64,000 bases of DNA from assembly GCA_025531455.1 (NCBI GenBank), contig JAMYHL010000006.1:434001-498000 (forward strand). Direction: 5' to 3'. Of the stretch, positions 35,830-47,687 are shown piece by piece; position 1 is the stretch's first letter, and each line of letters starts with the position of its first letter. This DNA is from Apiotrichum sp. Y4204. Taxonomy: Eukaryota > Basidiomycota > Tremellomycetes > Trichosporonales > Trichosporonaceae. Position numbers and translations under genes: made by a program. The notes beneath the pieces were generated by a model, which saw only the letters and a list, made by a program, of their open reading frames with translations, did not search any database and had not been told where the DNA came from.

Positions 35830-37876
35830 ATGCTTGTTCGCCGCCCGCTCGTCCAGCTCCACCGCGCTGCCCGCGCCATGACCTCTCTCCCGCTGGACAC
35901 TTCTGCCTGCGCCCCGTCTCGCGCTTCGGCGTCCGCAACGCCAACACCGAGCACGCCCGGCGCGGACCCCAGCACGCCATCTACCGCCGCGTCCCCCGCC
36001 CCGAGCCCCAACACGCCAACCATGCCTGCCGCGGCGGTCATCTCGCGGCCCGAGTCGCCTCGCATCGCGCGCGACAAGGGAAAGCGCCGCGCCGAACCTG
36101 CACCCGCTCGCCCTCTCCTCCCGGCCGACGCGCAGGGCGCACTCTCCACGATGCTCGACGACGCACTCTCCTCTCAGCTCGACCTTCCCGCGTCCCCGGA
36201 ACGGCGGGAGGTCTCCTCCTCGAAACCTTCTGAGGGAAGGCGGCCGAATCTCCAGCACCAACGCTCATCCTCCCTCATCCCCCGCCCGCACCCCGGACTA
36301 GCCGCCCCTCCGAAAGCACATCATGCGCCCGAGCATCTGCGGCCAACACTCCGGCCGAGACTTGTATCCAACCTCACGCGCTCGACGTTGCCGACTTCGT
36401 CCCTCACGTACGCGTACGCCGAGGACCACTTCCAGGACCAGGGCTGGCGGCAAGAGTATCACCTCGTGGAGAACCAGAACCCGCCAGGCGAGAGCTCATC
36501 TTCTCCTTCGGCATCGACGTCGCAGACTCCCGCGCGCCGCCGGTCCCAGTCCCGCCGTTACTCGCTGTCTCGGTACTCGGACGAGTTTCCGGACCTTGAC
36601 CCGGAGACGGGGCTGCCACAGACGCGGCGAAGCAGTGAGAGCGAGGAGGTTGAACCCCAGCGATTCCGCGTGCAGCGCACGATCTCGCAGCTGTCAAGGT
36701 TCTCATCGTCACCCGAGCCGTCACCGCCAGCCAAGACTGGGCCGTTTGGCCTCCCGCACATTACTCTTCCCAGCCTCGGCGGCCGGGGCACCAGCGTGGA
36801 CCTTACGTCGTCTCTGCGGCGTACATTCACCTCTTCCACAACCACGACCACCAGCAAAAAAGAGACCGAGTGGCCGAAATGGGGGAACATCTGGGGCGGG
36901 AACAAGGATCGCGTGGATGACATGCTCGCGGAGGAGGACCAGGCGCCGACAGTGGAGGAGGAACAGGCCAAGATGCAGGTGAAGTACCGGTCGCCGGAGA
37001 ATCCCATGGTCTTCTGCCACGGCCTGCTCGGCTTTGATTACCTCGGCCCCGAGGGCCTCCCCGCGCTACAGATCAGCCACTGGAGGGGTATCCGCGAGGT
37101 GCTCGAAGCCAACGGCGTCGAGGTCATGATTGCGCGCGTGCCCGCCACCTCGAGCATCAAGGACCGCGCAACGATCCTACACGACCTCATCGCCGAGCGC
37201 TACCCCGGCCGCACGGTGAATCTCGTCGCGCACTCGATGGGCGGCCTCGACTGCCGGTATCTCATCTCCGAGCTGGTAATCGACGCGTTCAAGGTCGCGT
37301 CGCTGACGACCATTTCGACCCCGCACCGCGGCTCCCCGTTTGCTGATTATGTCATTGACAATGTGATTGGGCGCGACAACCTCCCGCAGCTGCTGGGCGT
37401 GATGGAGGCGATGCGCCTCCCCTCGACGTCTGGTGACGGCTCGGCGTTCGCGGCCCTCGGCACGCGCGCAATGCACGAGTTCAACACCCAGGTGGTCGAC
37501 TCTCCCGACGTCAAGTACTTTTCTTGGGGCGCGAGCTTTGAGCCCGGCCTGCTCGACACGTTCCGCTGGCCGTGGAGCGTGATTATGGCCAAGGAGGGCC
37601 CGAACGACGGTCTCGTGTCGGTCATGTCCGCGCGCTGGGGAGAGTATCGCGGCACCCTTCTCGGTGTGAACCATTTGGATCTGTGAGTGCTGGCAGCTGT
37701 GTGGGGCTGACGGCAGCGTTGGATGGGTCAACAACCTCCGATACATGTTCTCCGGCATCACGGGCAACAAGATCAACTTCAAGCCCGCGACATTCTACCT
37801 CGAGGTCGTAAGTTGGGAGGGTTTGCAACTTTATCTGACAAAACAGGCCGACTATCTCGCGGAACAGGGATTCTAA
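35830..37876 (+). CDS. Tgl2-like lipase (alpha/beta hydrolase)
   Basis: Three exons (35830-37682, 37717-37807, 37847-37876) give 657 aa. The N-terminal half is low complexity (Ser/Pro/Thr). The catalytic half begins VFCHGLLGFDYLG. The nucleophile elbow is AHSMGG, the acid lies in GPNDGLVSV, and the histidine in GVNHLDLVGW is completed by splicing. ATG 35830 is preferred because a pyrimidine-rich leader ends there and MLVRRPLVQLHRAARA looks like a mitochondrial presequence. ATGs at 35707 and 35878 are alternatives. Known relatives are triacylglycerol lipases of mitochondria. It is divergent from APC5. Confidence 0.82.
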
Positions 37877-38117
37877 CTAGGATTTGCAAGCTTAATGTGG
37901 CAGCATTCGGAATGTGGACCACCCGCTTACATGCACTCACATAGATTCCAGCATACGCAATGTGCATCTTGTATGCATTTTGTACACGAGGCCGTCGCCT
38001 GTGGCACGAGCCAACCCCATGAGAGGCACCAGATAAGAAGGCATATTCATATCGCTAACTGAGCAAATCACGAGGGGTACTTCACGCAATCGAAGGGGCC
38101 TATAAGAGTCCTCACTG

Positions 38118-39663
38118 TCACGGTGTTCCTGCCGTTAATACTGCTGGCCAGGGAGAAGTAGCAGACTCACCGCCAAGGAACCTATCAGCCATGATCCTCT
38201 GCTGCTCCCAGTCATTCTTGAACACGGCCAGGCCGACCAGGATGCCAGCGACGAAGACTGGCGTGAGCGACGAGTCGTGACACGGCTTATGAACCGTCCG
38301 ATAGCCGCGTTACTCACAGACACAGCTCCAAAAGAGCCAGAAGGCGCCCCAGAAGCGCGAGCCCCCAAACCCGAGGAGCTTGGCGTATTCTGACGCGTCG
38401 GATGAGTTGACTTTGCGCTTGAGCGTGTCCTGCCGTCAGCAGCTGGCCTCATAGGATATAGTCAGCTGGAGGGTGGGTTAACTATGAGCCGGTGACTCAC
38501 ATCAACAATGTCCCACTGATGTTAGCAGATCAGAACAAGTGACATACATCTGCACTTACGATACAGTACAGACACGACATGACGCCGAGGAAGAGGACGA
38601 GGAAACGCAGCGCGATTGAGTGGTATACGAGCCATGCCGTCTGATGTGAGTTATGACATGGAGAAAGGGGAAGAGAAAGTTATGAGGGCAAGAGAATGGT
38701 TGTGAATAGAAAAAAAGAGGAGGAGAGAACATGGGAAACCGACGAAAAAGCATAGAGAGAAAGACATGCGATGAGAGGGAAGACAAGAACAGTGACCCTC
38801 GACCGAAAGGGCCGAAACCTGCCCTCCCAGTACACTATCCCTCCCCCTGCACTCACCACAATCAACCCCGCCGCAAACCCGATCGTCGCCCACGCAATCC
38901 AGCTCCTACGCGCCCAGAACAGGGTAAGCAGGAAGAACACGCTGAGAACGAGGCACGCGACGCGCGATGCGCAGGTATCAAAGCCCTGTATTTATCAGCC
39001 CACACCACTCCACCACACGAGCGCACGCACACAGGCGATCAGACACGCGCCGATAAAGCTGCTCCCGAGATACCCGGCCGGGAGGGTGACGAACGGGAGC
39101 CCGCCGCGCATGCGGGTTGCGCCGCCCTCGCGCGGGTCGAGCTGCAGTCAGCTTTCGCTACACAGGATGCGTACCGAGATGGACTCTACCCGGCCGCAGG
39201 TCAGCACGGCCGCGAGGGCGTGACACATTTCGTGCATGCCGACTGTCTGTCGTCAGCTATACCCCGGCAAAAGACGCACGAGGAGCTTGAAGGGATAGAT
39301 GAGCTCGCAGAGATAGGGAACTGGGGATCAGCAGTGATACACATACACTTTCTTGATTCTCGACGTGATTCTCAACGTACCGTGCCTGTTATCAGCCACA
39401 CATGCCGCGCTCGAGCACCCACCACTGGGGTTAGTCCGGCCAGTTCCTGTCTGCATACTTGTACAAGTCCGTGATTCGACTCACAACTGCCGTCAGCCTC
39501 GTTCTGTTCCTCTACACGCACGGATAGCGATGAGCACGACGTAGCCGCACACGACAGCGAGGGTGACCTCCTGCGTTGGCGTGGGCGTGAGCGCCGCAAC
39601 GACGCGGGTCTTTGCGTCGTCGCGCGCTACGAGGGCGAGGGCGTGGTCGTATATCGGAGCCAT
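38118..39663 (-). CDS. M50B-like membrane metalloprotease, 13 exons, apparent frameshift
   Basis: Exons: 39663-39522, 39486-39485, 39424-39423, 39385-39381, 39320-39280, 39246-39175, 39141-39031, 38986-38857, 38640-38560, 38515-38501, 38429-38318, 38257-38171, 38128-38118; about 269 aa. Conserved features: VGMHEMCHALAAVL with the HExxH zinc motif, DPREGGATRMRGG, TLPAGYLGSS, GFDTCASRVACLVLS, and VWDIVDDTLKRK-like YCIWDIVDDTLKRK; several membrane segments. This matches fungal peptidase M50B-like proteins, intramembrane proteases of unknown substrate. Exons 2-4 are only 2, 2 and 5 nt. Exon 8 contains one base too many at 38940/38941, so the gene is frameshifted as given, either by sequence error or as a broken allele. 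Confidence 0.75.
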
Positions 39664-40394
39664 GGGAAGGGGAGGGGATCACGGAGTCGAGGTCAAGACG
39701 GGACGGATGAGAGGTTTATGAGGAATTTGTTGTCGACTTCCAATGTTTGTTCTCTGGACGCGGAGAAAAATGAGAACAACAGAAGCACAGGCCTACATGC
39801 CTGGTGGCGTTGGGAACTACCCAACCGTCGTCAGAACCATCACAAGAGTACAAGAATAGGTGACGGTGCCTCGAGGCTGGCGTGTTGTGGTTTGCAGCTA
39901 GCTCAATGGACGGGACATTGCGCACGGATCGCCACAACGAGGCAGCTGCACTCCTTTCACCACACAACTGCAGCCTCGTGATGTCTCTGCGCCGTTCAGA
40001 CAATGAATGCATGAATTCAAGAGGAACTGGAGCATGTTCCATGACCCCCATATCCCATCCCGATACCTCCTTCTACGTACTTGTCTACATCGCGATGTGT
40101 CTGGTGGTGAGCTACAGTGGGTTGGTGGGTGTTACACAAAAATCTAGGTAGTTTTAAGGATATTATAATGAGAATGAGCTACTTCTACAGGTAGCAACTG
40201 GTCGTACAGCGCTCCGAGGGTGAGGCAGGCAGTTGGCAGCTGGGCAGACGCACTGCGATGCAAGGGCCATTGTGTTGTGATCTCCTTCGCGCATCGGTAC
40301 CTGGTCGCACCAAGACGCGACGCGCCTGGTGGCAGGTGGTGGCGCACGGCGACTGACGCCACCGACGCCGCGCGTAACACATTTCGTACGTGCT
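39664..40394. promoter_or_regulatory. Upstream region of M50B-like gene
   Basis: A 731-bp spacer between the M50B-like start and the 3' end of the histidine kinase gene. No coding exon seen. It should carry the M50B-like promoter and the kinase terminator. Confidence 0.4.
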
Positions 40395-43300
40395 CTACGC
40401 AGCAGGGTCGTCCGGCTCGCGCTCCGCCACGGCACGTTTCATGCGCGCAATCAGCTCTGGGAGGCGGTAGGGCTTTATGACCACTGCAGGGTTAGTATTT
40501 ACGGGCGATACACAGAGAGGCTGGACGAATGGTCCGTTCCACAGACCACCCTCATGTCCACTCACCATCGTCCATGCCGGCCTTGACCGCTTCGTCGATC
40601 TGGCCCTGGCGCGCGTTGCCTGTAAGCGCAATGACAATCTGCTTGCGCAGCGCGCCCGTCGCCTCGGCCTCGCGGATGTGGCGCAGCGCAGTCAGACCGT
40701 CCATGATCGGCATTTCGAGATCCATAAGCACGACGTCGTAGTCTGTGCGGTCACCGAGACGCGAGCGGCGGTGCGCCTCGTGAATCGCTATGAGCGCTTC
40801 CTGACCGTTGTTCGCAACGTCGCACGTCAAGCCGGCGCGCAGGATCTGGCGCTTGAGCACAGTCTGGTTGATGACATTGTCTTCCACAATGAGGATGTGC
40901 AATGGGAGAGGCTTCGGAATGGAGTTTGAGCTCGACGACTTGGACTCGAGCGACGGGCGCACAGAGCTAGGCGACCCGGACAGCGATTTGGCGATTGTCG
41001 ACGTTGGAGAGGGCAGCTCGGCCACACTGGACGGAGCCGATGTCGACAAAGTCAAGCTCTCCTGGGGCTCTACCGACGAAACGGAGAAAGAAGTCGAATT
41101 CGAGTTGCTCGACACAAGGTCAGGCATAGCCGCGACGTTGACGGCAGAGGCTTTGATGTAAAAGTTGAAGACGGAGCCCTCTCCGACCTTGCTCTGCACC
41201 TCGATACCGCCGCCTAGGAGATCTGTGATTTCTGCCATGAGCCGAGAACCTCATCACCACACTCACTCTTGCAAATAAACAAGCCAAGACCGGATCCTCC
41301 ATACCGCGTGTGGATCATCTTGTTCCCTTGATGGAAGCGCTGGAAGAGTACATCCTTCTCGGCGGGCGTCATTCCCGGCCTGGTATCGCGCACGCTGATG
41401 AAAAGATACACAGGCGTGTCTTCGGCTGGCGGAACTCCGGGGGATCCGTATGAATGCGGACGTGGATCGGGGTGGACGAACGTGCCCGGGAGCGGGGGTT
41501 CGAGGCTGACATCGTACGTGACTGTAATGCGGCGCACGTCCGAAGCGGCCGTGAACCGGATCGCATTGGATATAAGGTTGGTGATGACCTGTCCGAGACG
41601 GACGGGATCCGTCTTAACGCTGTGTATCCGGAGTTGATCCAGTGTGGGGCCAAACACGAGCTTGATGTCAATCTTCTTCATCCGCGCCTCAGAGGAGAAG
41701 ACACTCAAAACCTTGCGCGCCTCACGCCGCATGTTCATCTCAATGTCGTGCAGTGACAACATGTCGAGCTGGATACGCGCGAGCGAGAGGACATCACCGG
41801 CAATGCGCTCCTGTACCAGGCCGCACTGGAAGATACCTGCCGTCAGTTGAGTGCTTTGAGAATCATCACTATAGACTCACTGTCAAGTGCTGTCACATCC
41901 TCCTCGAGATCAGCAAGCAACTCTGCCGAGGGACGGAATCCTGCCTCGCCGGCAAACCGCAGTTGCTGCTTCAAGGCCACGAGATTCTCCTTGACGAGCG
42001 ACGAACACTGGAGAATGGCCGACACCGGGGTACGGATCTCGTGAGAGATGAGGTCCACCAATAGCTCTTGCTGATGCTTGCTCTCCTCTGCTTCCTGCCG
42101 CCGCTTCTCCGCCTGGGTGAGCTTCTCCTCCTGGTATGAAATGTCCGTAATGCAGCCAATTATACCCCGCATCTGAGGATTCACCTTGTCCAGGCGGATA
42201 AACACGCCTGACATGGTGCGCCCGGTGTTCCACTTCCACTGTATCTTGGTCGTGGTGCGGTCGCCGTGTATGATCTCCTGCCAGGTGTCTTCAAGAGCAG
42301 CCCAGGAGTCGGGGTCGCAGTGGGTCGACCACCGGTTGAGGTCCTCGCCGGGTTGCAGCCCGGCAGGTTCAAGGAACGCCGCGTTCGCGTACGTGAGATT
42401 GCCGTTCGCATCCGTGCGCATAATGCCAGACGGGCAGTAGTCTGAGAGAACGGCAATTTCCTGCTCGCGCTGGGCGAAAAGCTCCTCGAGCTTGGTGCGT
42501 CGCTTGCCCATCTGCATGTGCAGATGCACGCGCAGCAAAAGCTCTTTCGATCGGAACGGCTTTGCTAGGTAGTCGTCTGCTCCGGCCATAAACGCATCGA
42601 CGCGGGTTTCGGCATTTGACGCGGCAGAGAGGAGCACCACGGGGGTTAGCTTGCTCCTCGACTGGATGCGTATATCGTTGAGGAGATCAAGACCCTTGCC
42701 ATCAATCATGTGCTCATCAGACAGCACGAGATCGGGTCTCAACTCCTCGACAGCGCGAAGGGCCTCGGCCACACTTCCGACATCCACGACGTCGCAGTAG
42801 GGCTCGAAGATACTCTTGATGTAATCGCGGAGGTCCTTGTTACTGTCCACAACAAGCAGGCGATCTGTGGGCTCGAACATGAGTCCGTCGATTAGACCAT
42901 CGCGTACGGGTTCGGAAGCATCAGAGCCCTCGGACGGAGTCGCAGTGCCTTCAGTCTCCTCGGCCCACAACATGACCTCCTCGGCCATCTGCCGAGCGTA
43001 CACGCCGGGCGAAACGGCATCTCGCGGGATGCCATTTCGTGAGGTTGAGGATGCTGCCTTTGTGGTAATCGGGATGCGCGCAGTGAACGTCGTACCATGC
43101 GCGTGTCCGTCCACTTCGCCATCGGTGTCAATGTTCAGCGTGCCTGAGTGAAGGCGGACGATTTCTTTGACGAGCGCGAGTCCGATGCCCACACCGTTGA
43201 GACTCGAGCCGAGGTCGGGGGACGACGAGGTCGCCGTCTCCATGCGACTGAGCCAATCGGTGGCGGAATCGAGTTCCTCAAACGGCACACCTATCCCAGA

Positions 43301-46300
43301 GTTGCTGATCGCAATGCTCGCTGAGCGGTCATCATACGTCAACTGTACAGAGATGCGGCCGCGCTTGGCCATTCGCACAGAGATGAGCATAAGGTTGCTA
43401 ATCAGCATCTCGAGCAGGTCGGGATCAACGTTGAACATGTCGTGGCCTCGCGTTGCCCCCAAACTGACGTGTAGTTCGAGCTGGAGGTGCTCCAAGGCTC
43501 CGCGGAACATGCCCGCAATCTCGCTCACAAACGAGTTCAGGTTGGTGCGCACGAGAATGGCCTGAACATGCCCGCCCTCCATACGGCTGAAATCGAGAAG
43601 CGCGCTAACGAGCTGCTGCAATCGGTGAGCGTGCTTGAGCGCCATACCAAGCTGTTGTCGCTGTCTTGGCTGAAGGCTCGTGTGTTGTAGATCTTCAAGG
43701 GGGCCGGAGATCAAGGTAAGCGGAATGCGGAACTCGCGCGCACTGCCGCGGAACCATGCAACCTTTGCACGCTCGAGCCTTTCCTTCTCCAATTGGCGGG
43801 CGACGTCTTCCTCGAACGCGATCGCCGAGGTGAGCGCTGATGTGAGATGGGCACGCATGCCCTGCAGCCAGTCCTCATACGGTGCGTCCAACGGGCGGTA
43901 GAGGTTGAGGCCGATAATGGCAACGCCAGAGGGAATCTGCGCGCTCAACTCGGAGCAGATGGGGATCACGATTGCCATGTCAGGTAGCTCGTCCCAGTAC
44001 CGCACGGGGAGACCCTCGATGATGCTCGAACAGTCCTCAACAACTACGCACTGCCGCAAGGTAAGTGCGCGGGCGATGGGCCATGGTGTCTGCGAATTTT
44101 CTGTAGGTGTGGACTGTGGGCGGGTGGGTGAGTGGAAGGACGGGCTTGAAGTGTTGCCTGGTGGAGTCGGGGAGCCTAAGATGTTCAAGGCATTGTTGGA
44201 GGCTGGGGAATTGAGCAAGCTCAGTCCATTTGCCAGACGCTCCAGACTGTGGGTCGACGACAGCACTGGCGATGTGCCAGGTGGGGCACTAAAGGAGCTG
44301 CGTGCGCTGTTTGCCGCGCGTGGGATAGCATAGCGCAGTCGGCGCGGGGCGCAGGGATGGTCGGTGGGGACGCCCACGGTCGACGCGAGATGGAGGTCGA
44401 CAGTGGTGGTGGTGTGGGGATCCGAGCTAAAGGTGGAGACGGACTTGTTTTCCTTGACCGAGTAGCAAATGACAAACGGGGCGTCAGCCGCATTGGGCTC
44501 AAACCCGGCCGCGACAGCTTCGAAGAACGCGGACTGGGAGCGGGCGGCGGATGCACGCTCGACAACCTCGCGGGTGGTTTCCGATCGACGGTCGGCAAGG
44601 ACACGCGTTGTAGTGCCTTGTGACGGGTTGTACACTCCGAGGACCCTTTTGTTTGCGTCCACGATGGGAATCAGTGAATAGCTGTGGTAGCGTTCAACAA
44701 AGCGGCCGCGCTCGTTCCGCTGGTGAAGGATGAGTGCGTTCTCGAAACGCATAGGTTCCCCGCTCCATACCCGCATCATCAGGGGTTCAAGATACTGCCA
44801 CAGCGGCGCCCAAACCTCCTTCTGCGGCCTCCCAAACGATTTCGGATGATCCACCATGATCGAGTAGCTTTGGTTGCTGCTGTCAGTAAACCTTGCCCAC
44901 CTGCACTCCCTCACTAGATCATGTTAAACTCCGGCCCGATGTAGACGCAATCCTGTGTAAACGAGGAGAAGGCAATGTTTACCATGGCCAATATCTCTGG
45001 CGCCCAGCTTGATGGCGGTCCTATACTCGTAGTCGACCAGTCGTACGTCTCAAACAAAATATGACACTGTGTCGCTACAGGAGGTGGCTCTCGCGGGAAG
45101 TCTGCCTCAAAGTCCATGAGACTCTGATTATCGCGCTCCTGCGGAAGGATGAGGCTGTGGTTGGAGGTCTCCATTCGATTGGCCACGGCATGGGGCCCAG
45201 CGCGAACATTGGGACCGACAACATCAGACGTCCTACGTGGTGCGCCCGGGTCCTTTGCTGCCGAGATTGCTGTGAGAATGACGAGACAGTACCCTGATGA
45301 GTCTGGTGGGCCGGATGATCTCGTCTTGACAAGTTCGAGTACGACGAGGGGATGGCCAATCTCGAGTGCAAAGACTAATGGTGGTGGATCAGTTCCCTCA
45401 TAGTCGGTCTCTGCCTCTGCCCATGCTTGTAGGGCGGCGAGCGTGTGGGCTTCGACAATGTCGTGTAGTGAGCGATTTTTAGTGATGGCCTGGGCATGGC
45501 GATTGGACCAGGCAATGGTCATCCGACTCGACAGTGGTGCAGATACGGGAGGCACGATGACGTTTTCAGGAATGATAGATGGACCTCCCAGCAGCTGGCT
45601 TCGACGTTTGCTAACGGGACTTGATGGACTGGAACCTGATGGGCCGGTGACATTTCTTGCGCTTGTTGCATTTCTTGCACCTGTTCCATTTAGTGGGCTT
45701 GGCGCGCTTGTTCCACTAGGGTTCACGGGAGTAGTCTCTGGAGACAATGTTGGCGGCAAGTGCGGGGTGTCTGGGTGGGTCGGGGTGGTGGACGAGGTGG
45801 ACGTAGAGTGGTGGGTACAAGTTGGGCAGACCTGATCGTCGTAATTTCCGTCGCAGCAAGCAGCAGACTCTGCACTGGCGACGCTGGTAGGCTCTGTGCT
45901 CACTGGACTCGGGACGTCGGTCCAGTCGTCGAGTTCCGCGGGGCTCGACGAGCGCGTGCTGGATACGGATGTGTCGGTCGGCTGGCGGACGGTGACATCC
46001 GTATCGCGCGAGATGAGGGAGGGTCGTGAGGGACCGGACGGAGCAATGTACAGGGAGGGATCGATGGCGGCTCGTACTCGCAGAACAAAGGCCGGGAGGG
46101 GATATGACTGGGTGAGTCAGCAACCGTGATGCACGCAACCGGACAGCGCGGACAGAGTGCAGAGCAACATGGATGAGAGCGACGGTTGCTGCGGCGTGGC
46201 GTATCATGCTTCAGCCAACCCGAAGCCGAAGCGATCTGTCCGCAAGCCACACCTTGGACCGACGCCTTGAATGTTTGATGTGGATGCAGCTGTTGTATTA

Positions 46301-46624
46301 CTAGCTACTTGGACTGCCGCGCACAGTCGTGTCCGTGTGCCCTGCATACCAATGTCAAGCGCGCATCAACGCATAGATACTGCGCACATGGGTGCACAGA
46401 CAAGGAGACCACACAACCGAGGCCATTGGTTTCCCAACCAGCCGAGACTTGAACGCGGACTAGGTGTCTCAAGCCCACTGGGCCCACATCTGTCACGGTA
46501 TCCTCTACACGTCCAGACATATCCGTCCACTCCTCTTTTGCCGCAAGATGTGCGCAAATGCGCGAGCACTCACCTCAAGATACTCGACAGGGACCCCGCC
46601 GAGGTCTGGAGCATCTGGCGGCAT
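40395..46624 (-). CDS. Dual hybrid histidine kinase (Tco2-like)
   Basis: Six exons (46624-46574, 46107-44915, 44876-41881, 41836-41267, 41231-40566, 40483-40395) give 1854 aa. Order: Ser/Thr/Pro-rich region, PAS/GAF-like sensor (EFNMIYNQSYSIMVDHPKSF), first kinase module, receiver 1 (DLVLSDEHM, KPF), PAS (DANGNLTYANAAF), second kinase module (LISHEIRTPVSAIL, NLISNAIRFT, GGSGLGLFICKK) and receiver 2 (VVLMDLEMPIMDG, VVIKPYRLPE). The phospho-acceptor histidine of module 1 is replaced by Arg (SAREFRIPL). Two kinase plus two receiver modules resemble Cryptococcus Tco2. Known role: multistep phosphorelay to the HOG pathway. ATG 46624 is inferred from the splice to SYPLPAFVLR; the first intron is 466 nt. 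Confidence 0.88.
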
Positions 46625-47466
46625 TGCAGGTCGCGCCGCGCCGCCGCGGCGGGGGTGGCGTGCCGGATCGGGGCGGTGTGAGAGGGTGGAGGCGGAGAGG
46701 GGTCGGCGGCGCGGCGGAGCTGGGATCGTAGCGGCCGGCGTCAAGTGTGGGCAGGTATGCGTGGGTGGGCGATGGTCGGATAGAGAGCGCAGTCGACAAG
46801 TGCGACTAGCGTCGGGAGGAGGAGGGACTGCGAGTGGAAGACTGGAGGATTAATGGGCGATTCGCAAAACGAGAACAGTGTTGCTGTGAACGGTGGCGGT
46901 TAGTGTGTTTGCTCCTGTTGCTTTGGTTTCTGTCTGTTGCTTCTCGCTTGTCCGCTCTGTTGAATGTTGCGCTCGATACTCGCTCTCCGTCTGTCGTGAG
47001 TGAGTGTGTGTGTCTCCGTGTCGCAGAGGTGGGGGTTGGTGGAACGGAGTGATGTGGGGTGTGGGCATGTGGAAAAGGACCGGCAAATGTGTTTTGTGGG
47101 TACGGTGGTGGTGGTGTGTGTACTGTAGAGCCGGGGTAGTCAGTGGCTAGTGGAGTATGTAAGCGGCTGTGATTCCTTCTAGCCCTCCAGCCTGCAGCCC
47201 ATCCCAAGGGGCATAACAGCCATGCTGCCCTTCCTAGTCCGTGTCATCATAATCCAGTGCCATTCCGCACATCCTCACACATTTTGCAGTGCTCCAAAAG
47301 TCTAGAATGGGTCGACTCGGATCAGGCGACCTCTGACCAGGCCATACCAGGCCGAGTAGCACAATCTCGGCACCACATCAAGCTGCATCATTGCATGTAG
47401 AAGAACAAGCTGCAGATCTGCAGAGCTTGCAAACGCACGACAAACCCAAAAAGAACAACACACAAC

Positions 47467-47505
47467 AGAGAAGAAAAGAAAAAAAAAAAAAGAGAAAAAA
47501 AAAAA
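47467..47505. repeat. Poly-purine (A-rich) tract
   Basis: About 39 bp made only of A and G, with two long A runs. It is conspicuous in GC-rich surroundings and may be a nucleosome-excluding or poly(A)-derived sequence. Confidence 0.7.
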
Positions 47506-47679
47506 GCGCAAAAGAGTGCAATTCAAATCGTTTACACCTTTTGCCTGTTCCCGCTATTTCGAAAGAGGGCTGCAGCGCTGCAGAGTTACCGCGCCACCCC
47601 CCAGCCCGGCCCAGACCCTAACTGGGTGACTTTCCTGAAAGCCCTGGGGAATCCCTGGGACCCCTGCGGCTCTCTTTGG

Positions 47680-47687
47680 TGACGTCA
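47680..47687. promoter_or_regulatory. TGACGTCA (CRE-type) palindrome
   Basis: Perfect CRE/ATF consensus in intergenic DNA, roughly 1.06 kb upstream of the histidine kinase start. Motif-based only; a chance occurrence is possible. Confidence 0.25.

Noticed and set aside
45600..45903. Start of the histidine kinase at 45903 or 44914
   Set aside because: Those positions are GTG codons. The frame continues upstream to a good acceptor at 46108, and a short first exon with ATG 46624 fits.
46420..46490. tRNA-like 3' half on the minus strand
   Set aside because: A TTCAAGT loop with an imperfect stem is present, but no D arm or matching acceptor 5' strand could be found.
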